Assembly (NCBI GenBank): GCA_949152475.1
Contig: OX424557.1
Coordinates: 26,411,462 to 26,475,461 of the forward strand
Direction of reading: 5' to 3'
Length of the DNA: 64,000 bases
DNA from: Terebella lapidaria
Taxonomy: Eukaryota > Annelida > Polychaeta > Terebellida > Terebellidae
Shown here one piece after another: positions 1-11,865 of the stretch. How positions within the stretch are numbered: position 1 is the stretch's first letter; every line of letters starts with the position of its first letter. The notes beneath the pieces were generated by a model that did not search any database, was not told where the DNA came from, and saw only the letters and a program-made list of their open reading frames with translations. A program made the translations under genes and the position numbers.

Positions 1-3000
1 TGTGTATGAAATGGGTTCTAACTAGATGACATGGTGGTGTCAGTGTGTATGAAATGGGTTCTAACTAGATGACATGGTGGTGTCAGTGTGTATGAAATGG
101 GTTCTAACTAGATGACATGGTGGTGTCAGTGTGTATGAAATGTGTTCTATCTAGACGACATGGTGGTGTCAGTGTGTATGAAATGTGTTCTATCTAGACG
201 ACATGGTGGTGTCAGTGTGTATGAAATGTGTTCTATCTAGATGACATGGTGGTGTCAGTGTGTATGAAATGTGTTCTATCTAGATGACATGGTGGTGTCA
301 GTGTGTATGAAATGTGTTCTATCTAGACATGGTGGTGTCAGTGAGTATGAAATGTGTTCTATCTAGAAGACATGGTGGTGTCAGTGTGTATGAAATGGGT
401 TCTAACTAGATGACATGGTGGTGTCAGTGTGTATGAAATGTGTTCTATCTAGATGACATGGTGGTGTCAGTGTGTATGAAATGTGTTCTATCTAGATGAC
501 ATGGTGGTGTCAGTGTGTATGAAATGGGTTCTAACTAGATGACATGGTGGTGTCAGTGTGTATGAAATGTGTTCTATCTAGATGACATGGTGGTGTCAGT
601 GTGTATGAAATGTGTTCTATCTAGATGACATGGTGGTGTCAGTGTGTATGAAATGTGTTCTATCTAGACGACATGGTGGTGTCAGTGTGTATGAAATGTG
701 TTCTATCTAGATGACATGGTGGTGTCAGTGTGTATGAAATGTGTTCTATCTAGATGACATGGTGGTGTCAGTGTGTATGAAATGTGTTCTATCTAGATGA
801 CATGGTGGTGTCAGTGTGTATGAAATGTGCTCTATCTAGATGACATGGTGGTGTCAGTGTGTATGAAATGTGTTCTATCTAGATGACATGGTGGTGTCAG
901 TGTGTATGAAATGTGTTCTATCTGGATGACATGGTGGTGTCAGTGTGTATGAAATGTGCTCTATCTAGATGACATGGTGGTGTCAGTGTGTATGAAATGT
1001 GTTCTATCTGGATGACATGGTGGTGTCAGTGTGTATGAAATGTGCTCTATCTAGATGACATGGTGGTGTCAGTGTGTATGAAATGTGTTCTATCTGGATG
1101 ACATGGTGGTGTCAGTGTGTATGAAATGTGTTCTATCTAGATGACATGGTGGTGTCAGTGTGTATGAAATGTGTTCTATCTAGATGACATGGTGGTGTCA
1201 GTGTGTATGAAATGTGTTCTATCTGGATGACATGGTGGTGTCAGTGTGTATGAAATGTGTTCTATCTTGACATGGTGGTGTCAGTGTGTATGAAATGTGT
1301 TCTATCTAGACATGGTGGTGTCAGTGTGTATGAAATGTGTTCTATCTAGACATGGTGGTGTCAGTGTGTATGAAATGTGTTCTATCTAGACGACATGGTG
1401 GTGTCAGTGTGTATGAAATGTGTTCTATCTAGATGACTTGGTGGTGTCAGTGTGTATGAAATGTGTTCTATCTAGATGACATGGTGGTGTCAGTGTGTAT
1501 GAAATGTGTTCTATCTAGATGACATGGTGGTGTCCGTGTGTATGAAATGTGTTCTATCTAGACATGGTGGTGTCAGTGTGTATGAAATGTGTTCTATCTA
1601 GATGACATGGTGGTGTCAGTGTGTATGAAATGTGTTCTATCTAGATGACATGGTGGTGTCAGTGTGTATGAAATGTGTTCTATCTAGATGACATGGTGGT
1701 ATCAGTGTGTATGAAATGTGTTTTATCTAGATGACACGTTGGTGTCAGTGTGTATGAAATGTGTTCTATCTAGACGACATGGTGGTGTCAGTGTGTATGA
1801 AATGTGTTCTATCTAGATGACATGGTGGTGTCAGTGTGTATGAAATGTGTTCTATCTAGATGACATGGTGGTGTCAGTGTGTATGAAATGTGTTCTATCT
1901 AGACGACAAGGTGGTGTCAGTGTGTATGAAATGTGTTCTATCTAGATGACATGGTGGTGTCAGTTTGTATGAAATGTGTTCTATCTAGATGACATGGTGG
2001 TGTCAGTGTGTATGGAATGTGTTCTATCTAGACGACATGGTGGTGTCAGTGTGTATGAAATGTGTTCTATCTGGATGACATGGTGGTGTCAGTGTGTATG
2101 AAATGTGTTCTATCTAGATGACATGGTGGTGTCAGTGTGTATGAAATGTGTTCTATCTAGACGACATGGTGGTGTCAGTGTGTATGAAATGTGTTCTATC
2201 TAGATGACATGGTGGTGTCAGTGTGTATGAAATGTGTTCTATCTAGATGACATGGTGGTGTCAGTGTGTATGAAATGTGTTCTATCTAGATGACATGGTG
2301 GTGTCAGTGTGTATGAAATGTGTTCTATCTAGATGACATGGTGGTGTCAGTGTGTATGAAATGTGTTCTATCTAGATGACATGGTGGTGTCAGTGTGTAT
2401 GAAATGTGTTCTATCTAGATGACATGGTGGTGTCAGTGTGTATGAAATGTGTTCTATCTAGATGACATGGTGGTGTCAGTGTGTATGAAATGTGTTCTAT
2501 CTAGATGACATGGTGGTGTCAGTGTGTATGAAATGTGTTCTATCTAGATGACATGGTGGTGTCAGTGTGTATGAAATGTGTTCTATAGATGACATGGTGG
2601 TGTCAGTGTGTATGAAATGTGTTCTATCTAGATGACATGGTGGTGTCAGTGTGTATGAAATGTGTTCTATCTGGACGACATGGTGGTGTCAGTGTGTATG
2701 AAATGTGTTCTATCTAGATGACATGGTGGTGTCAGTGTGTGTGAAATGTGTTCTATCTAGACATGGTGGTGTCAGTGTGTATGAAATGTGCTCTATCTAG
2801 ATGACATGGTGGTGTCAGTGTGTATGAAATGTGTTCTATCGAGATGACATGGTGGTGTCAGTGTGTATGAAATGTGCTCTATCTAGATGACATGGTGGTG
2901 TCAGTGTGTATGAAATGTGTTCTATCGAGATGACATGGTGGTGTCAGTGTGTATGAAATGTGTTCTATCGAGATGACATGGTGGTGTCAGTGTGTATGAA

Positions 3001-3770
3001 ATGTGTTCTATCTAGATGACATGGTGGTGTCAGTGTGTATGAAATGTGTTCTATCTAGATGACATGGTGGTGTCAGTGTGTATGAAATGTGTTCTATCTA
3101 GATGACATGGTGGTGTCAGTGTGTATGAAATGTGCTCTATCTAGATGACATGGTGGTGTCAGTGTGTATGGAATGTGTTTTATCTAGACGACATGGTGGT
3201 GTCAGTGTGTATGAAATGTGTTCTATCTAGATGACATGGTGGTGTCAGTGTGTATGAAATGTGTTCTATCTGATGACATGGTGGTGTCAGTGTGTATGAA
3301 ATGTGTTCTATCTAGATGACATGGCGGTGTCAGTGTGTATGAAATGTGTTCTATCTAGATGACATGGTGGTGTCAGTGTGTATGAAATGTGTTCTGTCTA
3401 GATGACATGGTGGTGTCAGTGTGTATGAAATGTGTTCTATCTCGATGACATGGTGGTGTCAGTGTGTATGAAATGTGTTCTATCTAGATGACATGGTGGT
3501 GTCAGTGTGTATGAAATGTGTTCTATCTGGATGACATGGTGGTGTCAGTGTGTATGAAATGTGTTTTATCTAGATGACATGGTGGTGTCAATGTGTATGA
3601 AATGTGTTCTATCTAGACGACATGGTGGTGTCAGTGTGTATGAAATGTGTTCTATCTAGATGACATGGTGGTGTCAGTGTGTATGAAATGTGTTCCATTG
3701 AGATGACATGGTGGTGTCAGTGTGTATGAAATGTGTTCCATTGAGATGACATGGTGGTGTCAGTGTGTAG
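1..3770. repeat. 43-bp minisatellite, about 87 units
   Basis: Head-to-tail units of 43 bp, each containing TGTGTATGAAATG, then TTCTATCTAGATGACATGG and TGGTGTCAG. Some units are 39 bp because ATGA is lost before CATGG. A GGGTTCTAAC variant is concentrated in the first units, and CGA/TGA and TAG/TGG variants recur in patches, which suggests local homogenisation. The array runs off the left edge, and its right end decays at about 3720-3770. It lies downstream (minus strand) of the TM exon at 4458-4566, so it is probably inside an intron of that gene. Confidence 0.97.
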
Positions 3771-4457
3771 GCTATGTAATGTGTTATGTGTAGACGAGAT
3801 GGCAGAGAGTTCACATGTACATGTATCATTATACTGCTAACTCAGCGTGGAAAATGTTTTAGCGTGTAGATCTACATATTATTTTGATTTCACCGAGTGT
3901 AGTTCCAGTTCTGGTGAGTAGTTCATGAAACTGACTTTTGGTTGATAGCTTCAGGGCCCTTAGCCCTTAGCCATATGTTTGACAAGTATAACTCATATAC
4001 TTGTCTTTTTCACCATGATCCAAAACTAATAGAACTTGTATGTTTTATTTATATGAAAGCAGTTTTAATTATATTAGGCTATACATATATTCAATTCTGT
4101 CATTATATTTAAGGCAATCAAAACTGAGCTCGTAGGTATTCGATCAAAGCTGCATCAAATTGGTAGGCAATCAAAACTATCGTCATGGTGACTTGTGCGT
4201 TTTTTTCCACCCCCTGCAGTTCATTTTGACCACCACCCCCCCCCCCCAGAATGCACGAAAGTGCGTCTCTTCGGAAATGGGTGCATTCTCACCACCACTA
4301 GTGCCAAATACCGGGGATCCCCGGTACTTTATCATACATAGCATGTATGTATGGAAGTAGGTATGTCTGTCTGCCTGTCTGTCTGTCTGTGTGTTCATAT
4401 GTATGTGGGAAGGGAATATACTCGATCGATCCGACTGCATATAGTTAGTTACAGTAC
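3771..4457. other. intronic or intergenic DNA with short simple repeats
   Basis: No exon is recognised here on either strand. The stretch holds a C-run near 4237-4249, a perfect 18-bp palindrome at 4309-4326 (TACCGGGGATCCCCGGTA) and a (CTGT)n tract near 4365-4392. Because the TM exon at 4458-4566 ends in a splice donor, this is probably the start of the next intron of the minus-strand receptor gene. Confidence 0.6.
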
Positions 4458-7400
4458 CTTCTAAAGAAAAGCACCAGAAATATTGTCAGCCCTATGACCA
4501 CGAGAGCAGCAACGACCGCGCCTCCAACCACGGATGCGTCCACGGACTCTTCATCCCTGATTGCATCTGTGGGTGGATAATAATATACGTTCGTGTTCGT
4601 CTGTTGAACAAGGCGTATACCAGATACCAGATATTATGTGATACCAGAAACAGAGCTAACGAATATGTACATGTATATCTCTGGTAACAAACAATATGTT
4701 GTGTTATTGGGATGCTATACAGTAGAACTACGCACCTGTGCTGCCTGCTGCAGGATTGTTAGTAGTTGGTGGGTTGGGGCTGGTAGATGTTGTAGGAGCA
4801 GGGGTCCCTGGTATGGCTATAACAACCACTTCAGTTAAGTCGTGGACTCTCTCCAGACCGCCGTCATTACGGATACCGAGTCTGACTGAGTAGATACCAG
4901 GGGTATCTACTGTCACAGTGATGGGATCCCCGACTGTACCCGCCTCTATCCTCAGCCAGTCATCTCCGGTCTGGGGCCTGTACTCAACCCATACCGCGAC
5001 TATAGAGTTACACCCAGTCACCGAGGACAGCTGTTCGGGAAGCGTTGAGGTATATGTGAAATGGTTTTCATCATAAATACATCTACATTGAATGTACGTT
5101 GTGACTTCAGATATTGTCATCTCTCACTGACCTGATAAATGATTTTTATTCTCTCCACTGTGACTCCAACTGCTACATCTGTGGTTGTTCTTATATTTTC
5201 TACATGATCAGGCACTGTGAAGGACAAACTATCAAAATCATTATTCTGAGCAGTGATACGAACGAATGTGATATTATCATATACACGTATTTCCTAAAAT
5301 ATCCTGCATGTGTCAAGTTGTTGACTTACCTCCACAGTCTGTAGTAACACTCTGTTGTGGGTAGCTAGTCCCGTACACCCTCCCACCAACCTGGAGTCTG
5401 TACGGTCTGATCTCTACCAGGTAGTGGGTGTTTGGGGTCAGACCTGACAGGGCCAGTCTTTGCCTTGTCACTGTGTTGTCGTACGGTACACCCTTCTGTC
5501 TCATCCCACCCCCCTCCGGCCAATACACCACCAGGTACCCGTAATCCTCGCTAGGGCCGGAACTGATTGGGACCTGATCCCATACAACAGTCACTGCTGT
5601 AGAGTGCCCTTCGTTCACCCTAACGTATTGGTCTGTGTAGTCGTAAGAAACTGCAAAACGTTGAAATTTGTGTGAAAACACAAACTATTTGCAATGAATG
5701 TACACAAAGTCATTATAGGAGCATTCTAAATAATACATCAACAAATTGAAATTCAAGACACCACTGTCCGACATTGGACCTATAGGTCTATTCACGGTCT
5801 ATAGGAGTGAAGTATTACCGCAAAGGGTACGTGATACATAATAATTGTGACGCACGTTCATAGATTTCGCCCGCCACTTCCACTTCACACAGCGTAACTC
5901 TGACTCCACCATACCGCCTGAAGCGGACATAACGTCCCACGACGTCACACCCCACAGTGTAAGTCCCTCCCGGGGGTATGGGGGTTTCGGAGCCATAGCT
6001 ATCACACTCTGTCATCCCAGCGACAGTATGGATCACGTCGATAGTGAAGTAATTCATCCGGTAATAAGCTTTGGCAAAATAATATTTCCTATCATAGTTA
6101 AATGCACAAGATCCACATACGCATATAGAATAATAGCAGTATAAAATATTCCCGGGGAGAGTATGTGTTCTATATTTGTAATTCAATGGTGAAGATAATA
6201 CTGAACCAAGCGTGTTCTCAACATTATTATTACTCCATCATCATTATTACTCCATTATCCATTATTATTATTATGAGCATATTAATGTAAAATAAGCCAG
6301 AGATATAAGACATATTCCAAGTTAATAAAAGCGAGTCAGAATATTTTCATTGGCAGAAATTCACAACGTGACACCAAAGTTAATGACATGGAAATTTCAA
6401 GTTGAATCAGTCACATATAGATCTACTTCTGATTCAGTGTACTGAAATCCACAAGACGTGGGAATGATTTTCGAATAGTTCTGCTCTGGAATGTTGCCAT
6501 TGATTATCACATTATACAATGTATGAGACTTGGCACCTCGTGCACATAGCAAATTATGTTCATGCACATTTACAATTGCTTTACCATTAATACTGCGAAT
6601 CATACGGAAGCGGAATGTAGCCACAGCGTATTGTGAACGCCGACAATCTCTGCTCCAATGTGAGTTGTGTATGACTTACCTTTGTCAAAGTACGATTTGT
6701 GTGTGATGACTCACCTCTGACCCAGTACGGCTTGTGTGTGATGACTCACCTCTGACCCAATACGGCTTGTGTGTGATGACTCACCTCTGCCCCAAGACAG
6801 CTTGTGTGCGATGACTCGCCTCTGCCCCAATACGGCTTGTGAGTGATGACTCACCTCTGCCCCAAGACAGCTTGTGTGTGATGACTCACCTCTGCCCCAA
6901 TACGGCTTGTGTGTGATGACTCACCTCTGCCCCAGTAAGGCTTGTGTGTAATGACTCACCTCTGCCCCAGTTTGGCTTGTGTGCGATGACTCACCTCTGC
7001 CCCAGTGGAGCTTTTGTGTGATGACTCATCTTTGCCTCAGTACGGCTTGTGTGCAATGACTCACCTCTGCCCAGTACAGCTTGTGTGTGATGACTCACCT
7101 CTGCCCCAGTACGGTTTGTGTGCAATGACTCACCTTTGCCCCAGTACGGCTTTTGTGCGATGACTCACCTCTGCCGCAGTTTGGCTTGTGTGCGATGACT
7201 CACCTCTGCCCCAGTGGAGCTTTTGTGTGATGCCTCATCTTTGCCTCAGTACGGCTTGTGTGCAATGACTCACCTCTGCCCAGTACAGCTTGTGTGCGAT
7301 GACTCACCTCTGCCCAGTACAGCTTGTGTGCAATGACTCACCTTTGCCCCAGTACGGCTTTTGTGCGATGACTCACCTCTGCCGCAGTACAGCTTGTGTG

Positions 7401-10400
7401 TGATGACTCACCTCTGCCCAGTACGGTTTGTGTGCAATGACTCACCTTTGCCCCAGTAGAGCTTGTGTGCAATGACTCACCTCTGCCCCAGTGGAGCTTG
7501 CAATGTCTCACCTCTGCCACAGTACAGCTCGTGTGCGATGACTCCCCTCTGCCCCAGTACGGTTTGTGTGCAATGACTCACCTTTGCCCCAGTAGAGCTT
7601 GTGTGCAATGACTCACCTCTGCCCCAGTGGAGCTTGCAACGACTCACCTCTGCCCCAGTACGGTTTGTGTGCAATGACTCACATTTGCTCCAGTACGGCT
7701 TGTGTGCGATGACTCACCTCTGCCTCAGTTCAGCTTGTGTGCAATGACTCATCTTTGCCCCAGTACGGCTTGTGTGCGATGACTCACCTCTGACCCAATA
7801 CGGCTTGTGTGTGATGACTCACCTCTGCCCCAGTACGGCTTGTGTGCAATGACTCACCTTTGCCCTTGTACAGCTTGTGTGCAATGACTTACCTCTGCCA
7901 CAGTACGGCTTGTGTGCAATGACTCACCCCTGCCCCAGTACGGCTTGTGTGCGATGAATCACCTCTGCCACAGTATGGCATGTGTGCAATGACTCACCCC
8001 TGCCTCAGTTCAGCTTGTGTGCAATGACTCACCTCTGCCCCAGTACGGCTTGTGTGCAATGACTCACCCCTGCCTCAGTTCAGCTTGTGTGCAATGACTC
8101 ACCTCTGCCCCAATACGGCTTGTGTGCAATGAATCACCTCTGCCACAGTATGGCATGTGTGCAATGACTCACCCCTGCCTCAGTTCAGCTTGTGTGTGAT
8201 GACTCACCTCTGCCCCAGTACGGCTATGATTGATATGACTCACCTCTGCCTCATTAGTGTACGATATGTTGTATACGATGATTTTTTTTGGCTCAGGTAT
8301 GTATAATGACATGCATCCCAGTACGTGTTGTACACGACGACTTACCTCTGATACAGTACGTGTTGTGTACGATGACTTACCTTCGATCCAGTACGTGTTG
8401 TGTACGATGACGGTGTTGACTGTGTACAGCTGCCCCAGGTCCACCCACCACTCGGCCAACTGTCCATCAGTACTGTCCACTCGGGCGCAGTATCTCAACT
8501 TGTCTGGTGATCCAGGAGAATTGTCAGCTCCCTCCAATTCATACTGACCGTCCACTGCTTTGTCTGACGTCCAGCGAGGATTGTCCTGGTGTGTACCACT
8601 TTGGTTGGTTGGCTTGTTCAGGGCTTTATTATGAATGTCACTGAATAGTTGAATTTAGTGTGTAAGTGTGTACGCAACCAGAAGTATATTCCGCTATACC
8701 GTGCTACATACCGATATTCATATTCCGAGGAATCGCTGTCGGTAAAGCCGCAGTGGTTGTGGGTGTTGTCAGTATCGATTCACCATCAACCATGACCTCG
8801 CAGATGGTGATGAGGTGTGGTTTTTCGGCATCATCTGGCAGCTTCCTCAGGAACACTCCACTCCCGGTGACTATCCCTGAACACGAGAATGTCTCACTAC
8901 CCCCGACAGGTACGGGTGTGTCACCATGGCTACCACAGATGACGTCATCCTGGTCGGTCTGGTTGACCCCCACCACGAAATTACGCATTCGATTGTGTCC
9001 TGAGAAATGATATACAGTAAACTCCCGTTGTTTCAAAGTCGGATATATCGAAGTACCCTCTTATAACGAAGCAGGTTGGTGGTCCAGCCCAGTCCCCATC
9101 CAATTACATTACAAACGACGCCGGATATAACGAAATGGATATATCGAAATTTCGCTTAAATCAAACACATGAGCTGGTCCCAATCCAATCAAACTCATTG
9201 AAATTGCTACGGTTAATGTGAAGTCATCGAAGCTGGTCAATTTCACGCCCCACTGGCTGTTGACAATCGCCCCTCAGAAAGAAATCGTGGCCAAATACAT
9301 TGACTATTGGTGAATTGCAAGCTGTGAATTTTAGTTGTCGGCTGTCTGCACGTGTCACTGGTTGATTGCAATCAGGCAGGCAAAGTTGTTTCACGGTGCA
9401 GTTACAGTCATGTTTTCACACGATGCCGAGCAGATTTTGTCATATTGAATAGATTATGTATCAATAGTATGTTCATCACGTTTTTACAGGGCGCACAATA
9501 GCTATGAATAGAGCAAATTATGAAATTTATAAATAGTCATCATGGCTACCAAACGGAAACATGTATTCATTGAACAAACTATTCATATAAACTAATGATT
9601 TGTGTTCTTGTTTTGAGAGAAACCACATTTAGTAATGAATGAGAAACAACATTTAAATATGTAACTTCTTTTATTACAAACTTCTTTTATAACGAAGTAC
9701 TCACGTGGGTCCCATCGACTTTGTTATAACGGGAGTTTACTGTATATCTATAATATTTGGTGTGCAACACGCATAAATGTTAGTGTCCAAATACCTATTG
9801 CATGCTGTCCGTTGTTTCTTTCGAAAACTTTCTACGATGCCACAATCATGTACCACTCCTCCCTCCGCCCTGGACAAAACTTTGTCTAAAATGTCATGTA
9901 TGCTAGTGTATGTTATTTCGTTGCAGTAATATAAAAATCGTGTGGTGGATTTCTAGAAATCACACACAGGTTCAATTAGCTTTCGGGAGGCTCGAGCTCC
10001 TTCTAATGCTTTACTGACGCATCTTATTATTGATGCGAAGATAAACTTCGAATTGGGAAAAAAAACTTTTACCCACTTCGTGTGATATTGAGTTTTTAAA
10101 ACGCCAACTACTTCCCACCATCACAGAGCAGAGCCCGATTTCAACACGATGGAAGACTAACGATGTCATATGGTGGGCTTGGGATGCTTTATGATGGATT
10201 TGTAGTCGCCAGTCAAATAAGGTCCCCGGAAGAGTTAGGCTATAGTCGGGACCATATGTCGAGTAATTTCTCTACAACGTTCCCCGAAACTTAGAATCGG
10301 TGTCGTACCCACTATCGTGATAGTGGAACCGCAGCGTTAACAATACCTATGGATATTCTACAGATATACATTAGCATGATGTAATGTATACCCAAAATAA

Positions 10401-11024
10401 TGTTATATCCAAAACACTGGCCAACTCGGTTGCTCGGTCCTGTGATCAGTTGACAAGTAGTTTGTCCTTCCTTCGAATTCGGGGAAAACTGAGTATGGTT
10501 CACTTGCATTAATTGTATAAGGAGTACATCTTATAAAGATGTATTTCATAGAAACCTGATGGTTATCGATTGGTCACTGACCTCCAGTGTTGTAAGTGTT
10601 CCAGACTGTGATTGTAAGGATCCTGTACATGCCGCCGAGGTCGACCGACCACTGGGCGGGTGTGTTACTGTCCCCAGTGTCTGGGTGAGCACACACACGC
10701 TTGTAGTACTCCACGCCCCGGTCTGTTCTGTCCCTGAGACCATCCACAGCTTTGTCTGCTGTCATCTCAGACCACACCCCGGTCTGATAGGTCAGCACAG
10801 ACTTGCCACTCACCAGCTCGACTGCAAGAAATAGTTGACAAACCTGCATAGAATTTCAAGAAAACATTTAATCGAAACCACCATGATAATGATGAGCTAT
10901 GACAGTATATACTACCCACCAGATTCAGAGCATGCAGCAGGATCTATGACTCATACTTACCAGATTCAAAACAAGTCGTTAGGAGAGAAAGAATCAATGA
11001 AATATATGTGAAATAATTCAGCAT
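4458..11024 (-). CDS. fucolectin-FN3 type I membrane receptor, 3' part missing
   Basis: Nine minus-strand exons fit in phase: 10961-11024 (signal peptide MLNYFTYISLILSLLTTCFE), 10582-10821 and 8712-8999 (fucolectin domain 1), 8381-8623 and 5856-6068 (fucolectin domain 2), 5330-5650 (FN3), 5132-5214 plus 4736-5030 (second FN3-like domain, then a Thr/Pro stalk) and 4458-4566 (acidic juxtamembrane, TM helix VVGGAVVAALVVIGL..., ending FFRR at a donor). This gives about 618 residues, with most introns in phase 1. Domain 2 begins NIALNKPTNQSG and has DKAVDG, typical of fucolectin/F5-8C folds that bind fucosylated glycans. The intron inside each fucolectin domain falls at the same place (NTYNTG/G and NTYWIE/A). 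The cytoplasmic part is outside the window, so kinase, phosphatase or short-tail forms cannot be told apart. Exon 5 end and exon 4 acceptor are inferred from phase and domain alignment. Confidence 0.85.
5132..5214 (-). CDS. small 83-nt exon of the receptor
   Basis: This exon is too short for ORF detection but has a good acceptor (TCCTTCACAG) and donor (CAG/GTCAGT). It encodes VPDHVENIRTTTDVAVGVTV and a few more residues, and enters in phase 1 and leaves in phase 0. The next exon (4736-5030) starts in phase 0 after GAACAG, so the reading frame joins as ...IIYQ/LSSVTG. Together they form the second FN3-like domain. Without this exon, the phase-1 end of exon 5330-5650 does not fit that acceptor. 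Confidence 0.75.
6660..8376. repeat. 35-bp minisatellite of splice-donor repeats
   Basis: About 45 tandem units of 35 bp lie in the intron after exon 8381-8623. On the minus strand each unit reads CGTACTGGGGCAGAG then GTGAGTCATC and CACACAAGC. The receptor exon ends CGTACTGGATCGAAG/GTAAGTCATCG, so the unit is a copy of the exon-intron junction, and units next to the exon (8260-8375) are intermediates with GTAAGTC. Most units therefore carry a near-consensus 5' splice site (AG/GTGAGT) and, in the same bases, TGAGTCA, the AP-1 (TRE) core. Open frames crossing this array are by-products of the repeat. Confidence 0.95.
9015..9742. mobile_element. pogo/Tigger-like non-autonomous DNA transposon
   Basis: The terminal inverted repeats begin CAGTAAACTCCCGTT and end AACGGGAGTTTACTG; inner parts (TATAACGAAG) also repeat inverted. 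TA dinucleotides flank both ends (9013-9014 and 9743-9744), as expected for the Tc1/mariner-pogo superfamily. At 728 bp with no transposase frame it is a MITE-like derivative. It sits in the receptor's intron, and its edge is only 15 bp upstream (minus strand) of the acceptor of exon 8712-8999. Confidence 0.9.
9743..10581. other. rest of receptor intron 2
   Basis: Non-coding sequence between the MITE and the donor of exon 10582-10821. No repeat family, RNA gene or extra exon was recognised. Confidence 0.6.
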
Positions 11025-11233
11025 ATAGATGTCTGTGACGTTTGGTAATGACTTGTTTTCGGTGTGGCCCAAAAAACCTGGTTTCTCTGATCGTATAGAC
11101 TTTATGTAACTCCCGCTCGTTGTGATTCGAGAGCCGTCACTAATCTGGCGTTCCCCAACGCTGGTGTATCATCACTCCGTAGCTTACCGGCTTCACTTAG
11201 GCAAGAAGCAACTCAGATGTAAATAAATTGAAG

Positions 11234-11242
11234 ATTTATATA
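11234..11242 (-). promoter_or_regulatory. possible TATA box of the receptor's proximal first exon
   Basis: The minus strand reads TATATAAAT about 210 bp upstream of the ATG at 11024. Position and sequence fit a TATA element, but no initiator is evident and the region is AT-rich, so this is a weak call. Confidence 0.3.
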
Positions 11243-11559
11243 CATCAAATCAACTTACAATTGTATGGCTGGTCACCCACGTGACGTACAAATATGAAGT
11301 TCAGACATGGAGCACTGTATGATCACATTTCAAAAATAAATAGTGCACGAGGGCACAACTAAAAAGAGTTCTTAGCCGGCGGCGTCTCTCTGTCCCTTCC
11401 CGTTGAAGTTTCCCGTCCCGTTTAGTCGAATGGTTTCTCCAGGTAGTCGGTCTAATCCCGGTTGACTCTAAGGCCCTGAAGAAGGAGTCGTCCGCACGGA
11501 GTTCGTCGAGTCCCTTGGCTGTGGCGGTGACGATCTCCCCACGGCCGATGTCGCTGTTG

Positions 11560-11865
11560 CAGTGCTCTCAGAGCGGCCGTCCGCTCTCCCTTATATAGCC
11601 AGGGTGGCTGCGCGCGCATCTTCGTCCGCGAACGTATCTTCCGCACTCTTCTCCACGTGGTGAAGACTGCGTCCGCGAACGGTTCTTCCGCGAAGGCTCC
11701 TCTTCCGCGAACGGTGCTTCCGCGACTGATGCTTCCGCTGACGATGCTTCCGCAATCGTGCTTCCGCGAACGGTTCTTCCGCGAACGATGCTTCCGCTGA
11801 TGATGCTTCCGCAATCGTGCTTCCGCGAACGGTTCTTCCGCGAACGGTGTCTTCGCAAGTGGACT
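11560..11865. repeat. GC-rich ~15-bp minisatellite
   Basis: Degenerate tandem 15-bp units such as CTTCCGCGAACGGTT, CTTCCGCTGACGATG and CTTCCGCAATCGTG. The period is a multiple of three, so overlapping minus-strand frames stay open (Arg/Lys/Ser or Ala/Glu-rich repeats), but there is no splice context or domain to support coding. TTCCGCGAA/TTCGCGGAA words recur and make a local CpG cluster in otherwise AT-rich DNA. Confidence 0.8.

Noticed and set aside
1-3770. Possible CRISPR-like array
   Set aside because: Units abut with no unique spacers, and the genome is eukaryotic; it is a minisatellite.
5040-5120. Extending the 4736-5030 exon upstream to an ATG at 5120
   Set aside because: The phase-0 acceptor at 5031 and the small exon 5132-5214 give a consistent frame and a better domain fit.
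7338-7674. Repetitive minus-strand frames across the 35-bp array
   Set aside because: They arise from the minisatellite unit; the true exon ends at 8381 and the array begins with intron sequence.
8641-8665. Acceptor TTCAACTATTCAG as start of receptor exon 4
   Set aside because: It gives the wrong phase and an early stop; the AG before CCCTGAAC at 8624 yields the expected NIALNKPT start of the fucolectin domain.
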